Positions 1 to 12,100 of a stretch of DNA of 64,000 nt are shown here, in pieces. The stretch covers positions 26,727,615 through 26,791,614 of the forward strand of contig OZ024940.1 in assembly GCA_964017235.1 (NCBI GenBank). Reading direction: 5' to 3'. Made by a program: the position numbers and the translations under genes. Origin of the DNA: Sabellastarte sp. h YS-2021. Its lineage: Eukaryota > Annelida > Polychaeta > Sabellida > Sabellidae. Below the pieces are notes generated by a model. It did no database searches, had not been told where the DNA came from, and saw only the letters and a program-made list of their open reading frames with translations. How positions within the stretch are numbered: the stretch's first letter is position 1; each line of letters opens with the position of its first letter.

Positions 1-319
1 AGTCGGTTTCTCTAAAACATCTGCTTGCAATCCTATAACCTCCCGGTCAGATAATCACTGGATGCAATAAATAGTATTAAATACAGTTATCAATATGCAC
101 GTCACAACGATACATATTAATTACCCTAGATCTGTAAATTAATTCAGACCACATGTTCTCCTCGCAAATATTGTCTTTGTAATATTATCGCCTCTATGTA
201 TTATACCGTCAGTAAGTTTTAGGAAGGGATAAATGATTTATTGGTGAATCTTTATCAAGTTATAATCTATGCAGCCTTTATTATCCATCCAATCACTAGC
301 GACAGGGCAGTACAAAACC

Positions 320-990
320 ACGGGGAAATGTCAGTTTGTGAGAGGGGTAATGACTTCATTGAAACTCGACTATTTGGATAACAGAAGATTAATAAAACAG
401 AAGAGGTATTTCAGTGTATAAAAACAATAGGGAAATACAAATTTGTGAGAGTGGAAATGAGTTCATAAAACTGAATATTCTGATATCAGAAGGTTTCATT
501 AAATACAAGTGTCAGTCCAGTATAAACCAAATAAGGAAATACACGTTTGGCAAAGTGTTGATGAGTTCATAAAACTAAATGTACGGAGAAAAGAAAGTTC
601 GTTGAATAGAAGTGGAATGTTAGTGTAGACAACACTAAAGAAACACAAGTTTTGTGAGAGAGGAGAGGTGTTAATAAAACTGAATATTTGGATAATGAAA
701 GATTTATAAAATGACAAGAGATATTTAAGCATGAAACAATAAGGAAGTACAAATTTGGGAAAGTGGAAATCAGTTGATAAAGTTGACTGTACAGACATTG
801 GAAGTTTCATTAAAAACACAAGAGGAAATACCACTGTGGAGTACGAATGAGTTTCTTAAAAATTAAATATTTGGATAACAGAAAGTTGATAAAAAGAGAG
901 ACGCCATCAAGTGTAAAACAACTGGCAAATACAAATTTGTTAATGAGTGTTAATGCGTTGATCGAGAGAATGAATTTATAGATAAGCAGA
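320..990 (+). repeat. Degenerate ~105-bp tandem repeat upstream of the TRIM-NHL gene
   Basis: About six diverged units start near 326, 434, 537, 641, 745 and 835. They share GAAATACAAATTTG, GTGGAAATGAGTTCATAAAA, TATTTGGATAACAGAA and GTGTAAAACAATA. Diverged single units in the opposite orientation occur near 27285-27430, 45700-45760 and 60110-60260. Bases 1-319 and 991-1106 show nothing recognisable. Confidence 0.65.
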
Positions 991-1106
991 AGGTCCAATC
1001 ACGGGGATTTTAACTGTGTACGTATTTGCTAAGTATGGGATCATACATTCATTGTTTCATGACCACTACCTAATATGGTATGTATATATATTTTTTGTTT
1101 TTGCAG

Positions 1107-1551
1107 ATAATCAGGCTAATATGAATGAAAATGTGAGGGCCTCTCATGACAAAGACTAAACAAGAACTACGATGAAACAGAAAAAGTCTTCCTGACATCG
1201 CATAACTCATCAAAAAATACCCAGTGTAAAAATTACGTCATCCACACTTTGAAGATGTATATCCCGCCAAATTATATCATATCACTGAACTACTGTGTAA
1301 TAGAATGTAGACTCATGGCCCGGGATATGAGGAGTGAGCCTTGATGTCGAATGTGATATTAATGAAAAAAAAGAACACTTTTTCCAATTATATGGTATTT
1401 GTAATTTCCTGCTTGCCCGTTAGATGTGAGTGACATGATAACTACTTGCAAACTGCTGGAAAATCACATCCCTGCAACACTCTAAGTGCTGCTGTTTATG
1501 AGTGTACTGACAACACAGAACAGGCTAGATCAAAAACACAAAGACAAAGCT
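1107..1551 (+). other. Probable 5' UTR and candidate upstream acceptors
   Basis: No promoter can be assigned. Two acceptor-like sites precede the start codon: a T-rich tract ending TTTTTGCAG at 1106 and TGCTTGCCCGTTAG ending at 1423. Either could join an upstream non-coding exon. Several short upstream ATGs, for example at 1121, are followed by early stops. The true 5' end may lie upstream of or outside the window. Confidence 0.4.
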
Positions 1552-3134
1552 ATGGCTGGCACGATCCCAAAGGTGATTGACGACAGCTTGCTGAAATGCA
1601 AGTTATGCATCAATCCATTCAACGAGCCAAAGATTCTGCCCTGTCTGCACGTCTTCTGCAAAGGTTGCCTGACGAAATACATGGGCACGCTACCAAGGGA
1701 GAAACACAAGAGTGCCGCCCTGGATCCAAAGGTTCTAGAGGAGGCCCTGAGTGCCAACAACTTCAGTCTGGACCAGGAGATCCCTATCCATGGTTACGAT
1801 GATGTGGTCGGCCATTACCCCTCACTGCCCAAAATGCCGAAGTCCAACAGAACAAGCTTGAACAGGCAGAGTCAGAAGAAGGTTGAAGGAGAGTATAGTG
1901 AGGTGGCTTCTCCAGAGGATGATACAACTGGATTGACACCAGGTGATCAGGCAGGTGATGAAGGGAGGAATCTCAGTCTTGGCGTGTACACACTAGAAAA
2001 GGCCCTGCCAGCCAATGGGATGCCGTATCTTCCCATGACCAAGCCAAATTCTTCGGAGAGGAGCAAGTCAGACCCCATAGATGAAAGGAAGGTACAAGAG
2101 CATCTCCACGGTCAAAGTCAGAGTGCAAGGTCATCCAGGGTGGAGCCAGGCAGTCAGGGCAAACTTTCGGCAGGTCCTGGTCTGGTCAGAACCAATACCT
2201 ATCTGCCCATGGATAGGGGGTCACCAAAAAGTTCTCAGAAAGACCTGAACCATGTGGGTGAGCCAGGGATGGTGGATACTATGAACAAAGGCTACGAAGT
2301 GATGGTAAGTGGCCGAAATGTTAATGGGAATAAGAAGCATAAGCCAGACAATGATGCTATGTTGACGGGAAGAGCGGGAGAATCGAGTGTTCCAGTGGAC
2401 AAGCCATTGAGTCTCATCACCCCTACCTCTCCCGATAGCTATGATGTTTCGGCAGCCAAGAATCAATCCATGCAGCTGACAGGCTTTGGCTTGGCTAGCC
2501 CTGTAAATATGTCTTTGTTCAAGACCAGCAGGCCAGCTGTAAACAACCCCGAGTCCATCTACCAAATGGAGAGGACGGGCATCACCACGACTACGTCCAA
2601 TGCGGAGGAGACTGGAGACCGAACGAACACTGTACTCTCGAAACGTACCAGTCAATCTGTGGATATGCTTAGTACAGCTACGGTATTGGGTGATAAGAAA
2701 ATATCCAAGCAGTCGAGTGAAGGTGACCTGAAAGGCCTTCAGCTGAGCATAATGACTCATTCCCTCTCTACCGGTGACATGGCTGTTGAAGCGGAACACC
2801 AGACAGCCTCTTCAACTTCAGACCAGACCTTGTCTCCAAAAGTGGAGGACCCCAGTGCTAATCCAGGAGAAAAACTGACCTACTCTCCAACAAGTGGTCA
2901 CGATGGTTATGAGACGCCCCTGACCCAGAGAAACCCCAGTAACGAGTTGTCACCTTCGTCTACAGTCGGTTCCCCGCCCATGCTCCACAAACTTCCACCT
3001 AAGCAGGCTTTTGTCAGTGACGAGGTGATACCGGCACTTCCACCAAAGCAGGGGCCATCCAGCAGCAAACGGCTGAGTTGTGATACCGTCAGTCTACAGG
3101 CAATTGAGATGGGACCAGCTCCACCAGTGCCGAG
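1552..3134 (+). CDS. Coding exon 1: RING first half plus long disordered insert
   Basis: Encodes residues 1-527 and two bases of codon 528. Zinc ligands Cys16, Cys19, Cys31, His33, Cys36 and Cys39 sit in CKLCINPFNEP and LPCLHVFCKGC, the first six ligands of a C3HC4 RING. The expected final CPxC does not follow; about 490 Ser/Pro/Lys-rich residues do. ATG 1552 is preferred because it has G at -3 and G at +4 and puts the RING near the N terminus. An in-frame ATG at 1498 has a weak context, and a TAA stop lies at 1483-1485. The insert holds two YLPM motifs (Tyr159, Tyr217), YSEV (Tyr115), YDVS (Tyr297), YETP (Tyr453), and proline motifs LPPKQ (twice) and APPVPR. The donor is CGAG|GTATGG in phase 2. 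Confidence 0.9.
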
Positions 3135-6100
3135 GTATGGGCAGATTTTTGGTAATGGAAATGTAGGCTGTAAATGTGATTTTCTTTTCAAAACTTTGTG
3201 ATAAATTTGCACCGGGAAAATCTTTAGGGGGTTATGAGTTATGACTTAATATTTTGGGTACATTTGTAGCAACCTCCAGCTTTAGACTATGGAGGTATAA
3301 TGATAAGTAAACTGGGGTATGAAAGACATTTCTCTTCCTTTTGAACTATATCTTAATTCTCAAATTGTGACCTTTACTTTACAGAATGAAGCAAAACTCT
3401 GACAAAACTGCCGGCATTCGAAGGCGTCTGGCCGTTGGGGAGACCCTGAGCCCCACAAAGTCCGATCCAGACTCTAATCCCGACAACTGGAGAGACTCCG
3501 TCTTTGTGGACCACATCTACGAGGAGATCCAGTACAACGCGTCGCAGAGAACCCTCCGACGATCCAAAGAAGGTGGCGTCAGTAAAAACCATGCAAACGT
3601 GCCCATGATGCGCCCCCTGAAGTCGGGAAAAGTCAAAACCTCATCCACCAGCTCGGCATCTCGCTCCAAAGGAAGTACGAAAAAGCCCGCCGCCGCGGCA
3701 CCAACAGAGGAATTTAATCCTCGTCTTCACAAGGCTAAAAATGTGCTGAAGAAAAGCAAGCAATACCAGCCACCCAGACACGCCAGTGGTGACAGCGAGG
3801 CAGCAAGAATCGGCGGTTTACAGGTAGAGATTCCAATACAGTTTCAATACCGATATATCATACCCTCTAAGGAGTAAAAGGTACTTGTGGAGTGCAAACC
3901 TCTGTCTAGGGCTTGTTAATTTCACCTTATAAACTGCTTTTCTAAATTTTAACCCTCATGTTGGGATAGCACCATTAACCATGATGAAAATCATTGAAAT
4001 TGGGGCTGTTGAAAATTCGAGACCGTTGTGTATCCAGAGTATGATTCGGATCTTTCCCAAAATATGATTATTTCTGCCTTTTGGTCATGCCCTACCCACA
4101 AACAAAAGATGTGTCCAAACAACTATGCTCCTTTGTGGAGGTAAAAAATATAGTCTTCTTTATTTGGTCAATTTATATTACCGGTAACTTGAAACTGAAA
4201 TACACTGTCAAATCGAGATATCAAACGCTTTCCCTAATCAATGTTTTACTGAAGCTTAGAATTGTGTTCTTTCAGGTAAATAGCCAATCAGTTAGGAGGT
4301 ATTCCACACAGATATCACCACTTTGACCTTTGTTACTGCTATGTGACCTGTTTCATATTTACAGGTGGGCAGTAAATTAATGAGAAAGTCCTCGGTCCTG
4401 CTTGATGAAAGTGGCTTTCCTTACATCTCCGACCATTTCGAGAAGGTCTCCATTAACCACAACAATGAGGACATAGAATTGATTTACTCCGAGGTCAGTG
4501 ACCTTGCATCTTCAACCAACCAACTGCCGCGACCGCCAGTGAGTACAATCCCCACCAACGGTGACACAAGCAAAATAACCCACAATAGCAGCAGCAATGC
4601 CAACCTCAGGGAAATGGCCTGTCCAACCTGCCAGTCGCTCTTCCAGTTACCAAACGGAGACGTCAACAATCTGCCATCCTGCACGTTCATCGAGAATCTC
4701 AAAGGCGTGAGAGACTTGGAAAATACGCTACGGCCGTCCTGTAAGAACTGCAAGCAGAAGTCTGCCGAGTTCAAATGCCTTGAGTGCGACCACTACCTGT
4801 GCCGGCGCTGCAACGACAGCCACAAGTGGTTCAAGGTCGTCCAAGGTCACCATGTCATGACCTTGACGGAGCTGCAGAGCGGCAAGTACACCAGCCAGAT
4901 CATGGGCAAAAAACGGGAGGTGTGCCCAAACCATTGCAACGAACCGCCTCAGTTCTACTGCGACACCTGCAACCATGCGGTCTGCAAGGAATGCGCCCAC
5001 TGTTACCACCGGGGGCACCCCTGCCTGCCCATGGGCGAGGTGTCCCAGAGGGGCGTGGGGCTCCTGACGGACTTCCAGTCGATGACCAGGCACATCTCAC
5101 AGCAGTACCGGGAGGAGAACCTGCAGCTGGACAAGTACCGGATGCAGTACAACCACGACAAGAAGAGGTTAGCCAGCCAGGTCATAGGTCAATATGTCCA
5201 CGCCACCAAGATGCTGGAGGAGTCCTACCAGGAGCTGTTACGCCATATCGAACACAGGTATGTAGAGTCAAGGTTGGTTTGTATATCCAAGGTACATTTG
5301 TTTGTTCCCACAAAGATTCTTGTAACTGTACATGTACTTGTCTTCACGAATTGCAGTCATCAATGGACTTTTAAGAGACTGTGCACAAAGTTTATTTGAG
5401 AAATGAACTGACCACTTTACAGGTGTGGGCAGTAACTAATGTATAAACTGTCCACTTTACAGACATTCTGAGTAGTTAATGTATTATCTAACCACTTTAC
5501 AGGTATGATGAAGAGTTAATGTATTACCCATATTCAAGTGTGATGAAGAGTCCATGTATTAACTGACCACTTTACAGGTGTGATGAAGAGTTAATGTATT
5601 AACCACTTTACAGGTGTGATGAAGAACTAATGTATTGACTACTTTTCAGGTGTGATGAAGAGTTAACGCATTAGCTGACTACTTTACAGGTGTAATGAAG
5701 AGTTAATGTATTAACTGTCCACTTTACAGGTACGGTGAGGAGGTGATGTACATCGATGAAATCCAGAAGAGAAACAAACAGTTCCTGACACGGGTAGAAC
5801 AGACTAACCGACTAGCGGACCATGTGTCCGAGTATGGCAATGACTGTGATGTCATCAACATGACCAAATTACTGATGCAGAACCTTCTCGACATGGAGAA
5901 CTACCAGCCAATCAAACTGGAGAACAAAATGGAGATACATTTCACGCCTCTGTTGTCGGTGAGACCCATAGATGTCTTGCCCCTGATTGGCCAAGCCTCA
6001 CGAGAGTATAAGCCAATCAAAAAGGTAGAGGGTCTGGATGTTCTTTCTGCTGGTGAAAACGACTGGAGCACTTCAAACGAGCCAATCAAACACCTCCACA

Positions 6101-9100
6101 CATTCACACCCAAGACAGAATCGGACAAGAAGGGCTGCAAACCAACAGGCATAGCACTGACCAGAGACGACAACATTGTGCTGGTCGATGACATCAACAG
6201 GAAGATCAAGATCTTTACGGAAGAAGGTCAACTGGTGCACGAGATTGTGCCGACCAATCGGGAGGAGCTGGTGGACCCCTGGGACGTCACCGTGACCAAT
6301 TACGGCAACTTTGCAGTGACTGACAGAGGTTCTAAAAGGGTGAGAGTTACCTAGATGTTAGTTAGCTCATCAACTGTAGCAATTTAGCTATTACAGACAG
6401 GCAAATTTTAAAAAAGTAACACTGAATACACAACTAGATTGGGCCAACTCGGCGCCAACATATCCCCAGACAGGTCATCACTCACGCCACAGGTTTTGAT
6501 CGGGAATTTTTTAAAACATAATTACCCATTATTATATGAACTTCAGCACATCAATCTACTCTGTTTATATCTTCCCAAGGAAGATGGTGTATCCCCAGAC
6601 GCCGAATACATAACTCAAATTATATTTTCAATCTTCCTGCAATGATAACTCTAAACCTATTTTCAAAGTATTTAAATGATTGATGATTGAATGTCCATTC
6701 TAAAATAATAATCCCAAAAGAGCATATCTGTTTCTGTATTTGTTGACAAGATATTATTTTTAACTCAACTCATCATACTTTTCAATCTTCCTTCAAAGTA
6801 TTTAAATGATTGATGATTCAATGTCCATTCTAAAATTCATAATCCCAAAAGCGCATATCTGTTTCTATATTTGTTCACAAATAAAATATTATTTTAAAAA
6901 AAATTATTTATATTATTATTTTATTATATTATTTTTAGAATTTGCAAATTGTTTTCAGTTATTCATTTCCTCTATACCTATATATGTGGTCCATATATAT
7001 GCAACCTAAATATGTGACACAATCTCAGTTCTGACTCCCCTTTGTGTTATATGTAATGAAGCCCACCACCTCCCACCCCCACCCCTCTCCCTTCTCCACA
7101 CCTCTCTCACTATTACACAAGATCTGCAACCCCATTGAGTTCTTTGTTTCTCATCTGATATCATTAAATACCTTTGTTTATTTAGTGTCACTCAATATAG
7201 CTGGAGGTCCCAGAGGGACTGGGCTAGTTGAGGGTTAAAAATCCCCTAGTTTTACTACATAAGGATATAATTTTATTAATATTGGGACTTAAAGCTCACT
7301 TAATCTGTCCATTTTGTCTACTTGAATATGTTTAACCAGTTTCATTTTAAAAAGTTAAAAACTCAGCAAGCAGAGGTATAACACACAAAAATAAGTTCTT
7401 AAAAGACTAAGATAGCCATAACATTATTAATATTCAAAATTTAAATAGACAGGCATTTCCTTTTAAAAATTCAAAGATTTCAGCTCTATAACCCACATAG
7501 TTTGACAGTTACTGGGCTTTAAAGTGGCATAATGTCCATAAATTGGGTTTCTGTGGGCATTTTACAATTGTTAAAGAGACCTTAGCAATTAAACTACAGA
7601 TCTGAAACTTTTTGGGGGACATACATAACAAAAAAATTTTTTTGTAATACAGTTTAAGACTTGTCACACTAAGCATTTCCAAATAACAGGGCAAAATACG
7701 GAAAAAATGTCAAAAAAGGCACTTGGGCGAGTGTCTATGGCCCTCATACACAGGTTAAATGTCTACTAAAAACCTTGATTTTCGGCATATGTAAAAAGGA
7801 CATAATAATGCATTCCTAGATGGGATTTCAGCTCCATCAATGACATAGTTTAACAGTCACAGGGCTTAAAGGTGGTAAAAAGTCCAAATATTGGGTCTCT
7901 GTGGGCCTTTTAGAGATCTCGATGTGCCTTTCAAATTAAAGCTTCAGACTTAAAATTTGTTACATACTAAGATTACACATAGAATATGTATCTAATAAAG
8001 TTTGAAACTTCTCAGACTTACCATTTCCAAGTTACAGAGCAAAATATGTGAAAAATGTCTTAAAAGGGTCACTCAGGTGGGTGTTTAAGGTCCTCATACA
8101 CAGGTTAAATGTCTACTTGAAGCCTTGATTTTTGGCACATGTAAAAAGAACATAATAATGTATTCCCAGATGAGATTTCAGCTCCATCAGTCACATAGTT
8201 TAACAGTCACAGGCCTTAAAATTGGCAAAAAGTCCAAATACTGGGTCTTTATGGGGCCTTCTAGAGACCTAAATGTGGCCTTCAAATTAAAGCTTCAGAC
8301 TTAAAATTTGTGACATACTAAGATTACACATAGAATATGCATCTAATACAGTTTGAAACTTCTTAGACTTACCATTTCCAAGTTACAGGGCAAAATATGT
8401 GAAAAATGTCTAAAAATGGTCACTCGGGTGGGGATTTATGGTCCTCATACACAGGTTAAATGTCTTCTTAAAGCCTTAATTTTTGGCACATATAAAAATA
8501 ACATACTAATATCTTCCCAGATAGGATTTGAGCTCTATCAGTCACATAGTTTGACAGTCACAGGGCTTAAAAGTAGCAAAAAGTCCAAATATTGGGTCTT
8601 TGGGAGCCTTTTAGAGACCTCAATTTGACCTTCAAAATTAAAGCTTCAGACTTAAAATCTGTTACATACTAAGATTACACACAGAATATATATCTAATAC
8701 AGTTTGAAACTTCTCAGACTTACCATTTCCAAGTTACAGGGAAACAGACGTGAAAAATGTCTTATAAGGGTCACTCGGGTGGGTGTTTATGGTCCTGATA
8801 CACAGGTTAACTGTCTATTAAAGGCCTAAATGTTGGGGCACATATAAGAAAACACATAGATATATTCCCAGATGATATTTAACTTAGATGAGAGACATAG
8901 TTTGAAAGCTACAGTGCTTGAAAGTGGCAAAAAGTGCATAAATTGGGTCTCTGTGGGCACTTTTGAGACCTTAAGTCGACCCCTTTGGGTAAACCTACAG
9001 CCCTAAAATTTTCTACAGACAAGGATTACATATCAAAGTTATACCTAGCGCAGTTTGAGACTCATCAGAATTACCACTTCCAAATTATAGGGCAAAATAT

Positions 9101-12100
9101 GTGAAAAGTATAGCAAAAAATCCCTAAGTGGGGGTATTTATGGGCCTCAAACACAATTTTCTCCTCAACTTAAAGTCGTGATTTTCGGCACATGTACTAA
9201 GAACATATTAATGTGTTGTCAGGTAAAATTTCAGCCAGCTGAGCATCATAGTTTGTGACCTACAGGGCTTTAAGTGGCCAAAAGTCCAATTTCTGACCTT
9301 AAGGTGGCCATAAGTTCTTTTTTACTGGGACTTTAAGGTCACCTTAAAATAGGGATCTTCCTTTGGGCACCCTTAACATGTGTACCAAGTTTGAAAAAAA
9401 AAAATTTGTTTTTGAGTTATCGCGTCCACAAGGAAATTTCTACAGCGGCGGCGGCGGCGCGACGGACCTGAATCCAATATATCCCCGACTTTCGTCTGGG
9501 GATATAATTAATATGCTGGCTGTGTGAGAGTTTCACATACAGATGTAGGTGTATTAGAATTACTATGTTTCTGACATTCCATGTTATCAAATTTTGACAC
9601 TATAAGATTCAAGGGTTTGTTTTCACAGAAGAGTTCAAGGTCAAAGGTCAGCAAATAATCAACTCAAGCATAAAGTTTTTTCTGTATTTTTTACAAATAC
9701 AATCCCAGTATTATGTGCTTGTAGTTTTTGGCTATTGAAGTTGCATCTAAAATTCAATTTAAGTTTTCTTGTCTCTCAGGAAAATGAGTAAAATATTACT
9801 AGAACTTTGCAATCACAATTGACTACTGTGGGGATGTCACATTTATACTTTGTTGCATCTTCAGGTGAAGATCTTTGACCCAGATGGAGACCTAGTCTGT
9901 GAGTTTGGCCCTCATCTTGCCAACCCCTGGGGCATCTGCTGTAACCGGAATGGCGACCTCATCGTCACCGACACCGACCACCGCTGTGTGTTTGTTCACG
10001 ACTCCAACGGCAACCTCAAGTTCAAGGTCACGGCCCCGGCTAAGCTCGCCAAGTTCCCAGAATATGTGACCACAAATTCCATGGGCGACATCATTGTGTC
10101 TGACCTCAAAGCACACTGCGTCTATGTTTTTAACCTGCTGGGCCAGTTCCTCTTCAAGGTCGGCCCCAAGGACATCAAAAACCCAAAGGTCAAGGTCTTT
10201 CACAGTCCCTGTGGCATCTATACGGATGCTGAGGATAATATCTTGGTCGCCGACTACGAAATGGTCCGTGTCTCCAAGTTTAACCGCAATGGCAGATTCC
10301 TGTCGCATTATCTCACATACATGGACTCACTACAAGCACCACAGAGTCTAGTTGTGAACAGGAAAGGCCATGTGGTACTGTCGGATGGGAATTTTGTGAA
10401 GACATTTGCCATGGACGAAGCTGAGTTGGTGAATCTGGAGCTCAAGCCAAAAGTTTATAATTTGAAGAAGGCGAACGCCAGTGGTTATCGGAAAGAGGCT
10501 CTTCAGAGACCAGGGTCACAGTCACCAGAAGTACCTGTGAAAGCAGTGCATGGGTCGGTGGATGTGAAGACTGACAAGGAAGACTACGGGAGTGAGGAAC
10601 ATGCCAAAGAGTCACGGACTGCTGACAGTCATCCAGTGGCGAGGCCTGTGAAGTCTGATCCAGGTCAGTGGCAGGGTATTAAGTACTGAAGTAACACAGG
10701 AGGTCTTAAGTGGCCTAGTGGTTAGCTGGCTGGCACCTCTGTGTGGGTTTGAGGGTATCTCAATTTTCAAATGTAGACTACCAGCCTATGAGGTCTCTTT
10801 TTTGAAGTCATCGGAAAAGTTTGTGAAGCATATTTCAAATGTGAGTTCTTACGAACTGCACAGAACTGTCTGAACATTTCTTCTTTTATTTAATAGTTCA
10901 TTTCATAAATCAATACTTTTCTTTTTCTTCATATATATAGTAACTTATTCCAACCATAACTTTTTAAAATTTACTAATACACCTATTTCACAAAATAAAG
11001 ATATATTTTGTCAAGTTCAATTTCAAATTTCTACAGACTGTTTTAATTATTTTTTTATTTTATTCCTTACTTTAATTTTACTTTCATACTTTTGACAGTC
11101 GCTGAGCCCTTCTCCCGATCCAGACCCTCCAGATCGTCCAGCACTTCTCGTTACCATGACAACTCGGACAAGAACACCTTGCCCAACTATGGCACACCCG
11201 CCATGCTGTTACGCGCCATACAGGACTACGATTCTCCCCGAGTGTCCGTCAAGAAGATCAAAGAGAGGCTGACAAGCATCGACCGCTCAAACAGTGGCCG
11301 GGACAGGCGCGACGAGAACGGGAATGGACGCGGAACTCCAAACCCCGTCATAAGGAACATCGAGACCTCTAAAGTGTCCATAGACAAAGTGAAGGAACAA
11401 CTGCTTTCAAAAGACAGTGGTAACCATGGTGGCGGTGTCATGGGACCAAAACCTAAGTTACAGCCAAAGCCAAGCTTTAAGCAGATTTCTGAACACATGA
11501 TGGGCATGGAAAGTAACAAGAAGATGGTGAATGAGGGACCATGCAAAGCTGATGATGGTAGGACCAGGCCAGATGGAAAGGTTGACACTGATGCTGATGA
11601 TGTGGCAGGCACTGATATGAAAAATCATCAACATCGGCTGAAACAGGATCAAACACAAGTTTCAGGGTCAACGGTCAGTGATATCAAGGACACAGCTCAT
11701 GAGTCAAAGGTCAAGGATATGAATGATCATCACCACAGGATAAGCCAACAGGATCTACTGCCAGTTGAAGGGTCAAAGGTCAAGGACACAAAGGACATGG
11801 GTCATGACCTGAAAGCAAAGGATAATAACACTGGTTCAAAGGTGAAGGACGTTGAGTCAAAGGTCAAAGATCCTGATACAAGGGAGAATGGTGTAGATCC
11901 AGAGGTCCAGGTTGTGGTCAGTAAGGTTTCAAGTGAAGACGCCACTGGTGGTCTAAATCTTGCTCAAAAGGACAAAGAAGCGAGTTCTGTGATTAAGTCA
12001 AAAGAAACGGACAAGAAATCGGGTTCAGCCAATACCAAAATGTCCCCGTTAAAGGTCGGGGAGAAGAAGAAACAGTTAAAAGTGTCTCCCAGTATTAGCC

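Noticed and set aside
2221..2799. 192-codon frame on the minus strand
   Set aside because: It lies wholly inside coding exon 1 of the TRIM-NHL gene and is a shadow frame with no domain.
4728..5374. Long alternative frames on both strands over exon 3 (up to 196 codons)
   Set aside because: They overlap the cysteine-rich B-box exon, whose own frame has all zinc ligands and matched splice phases.
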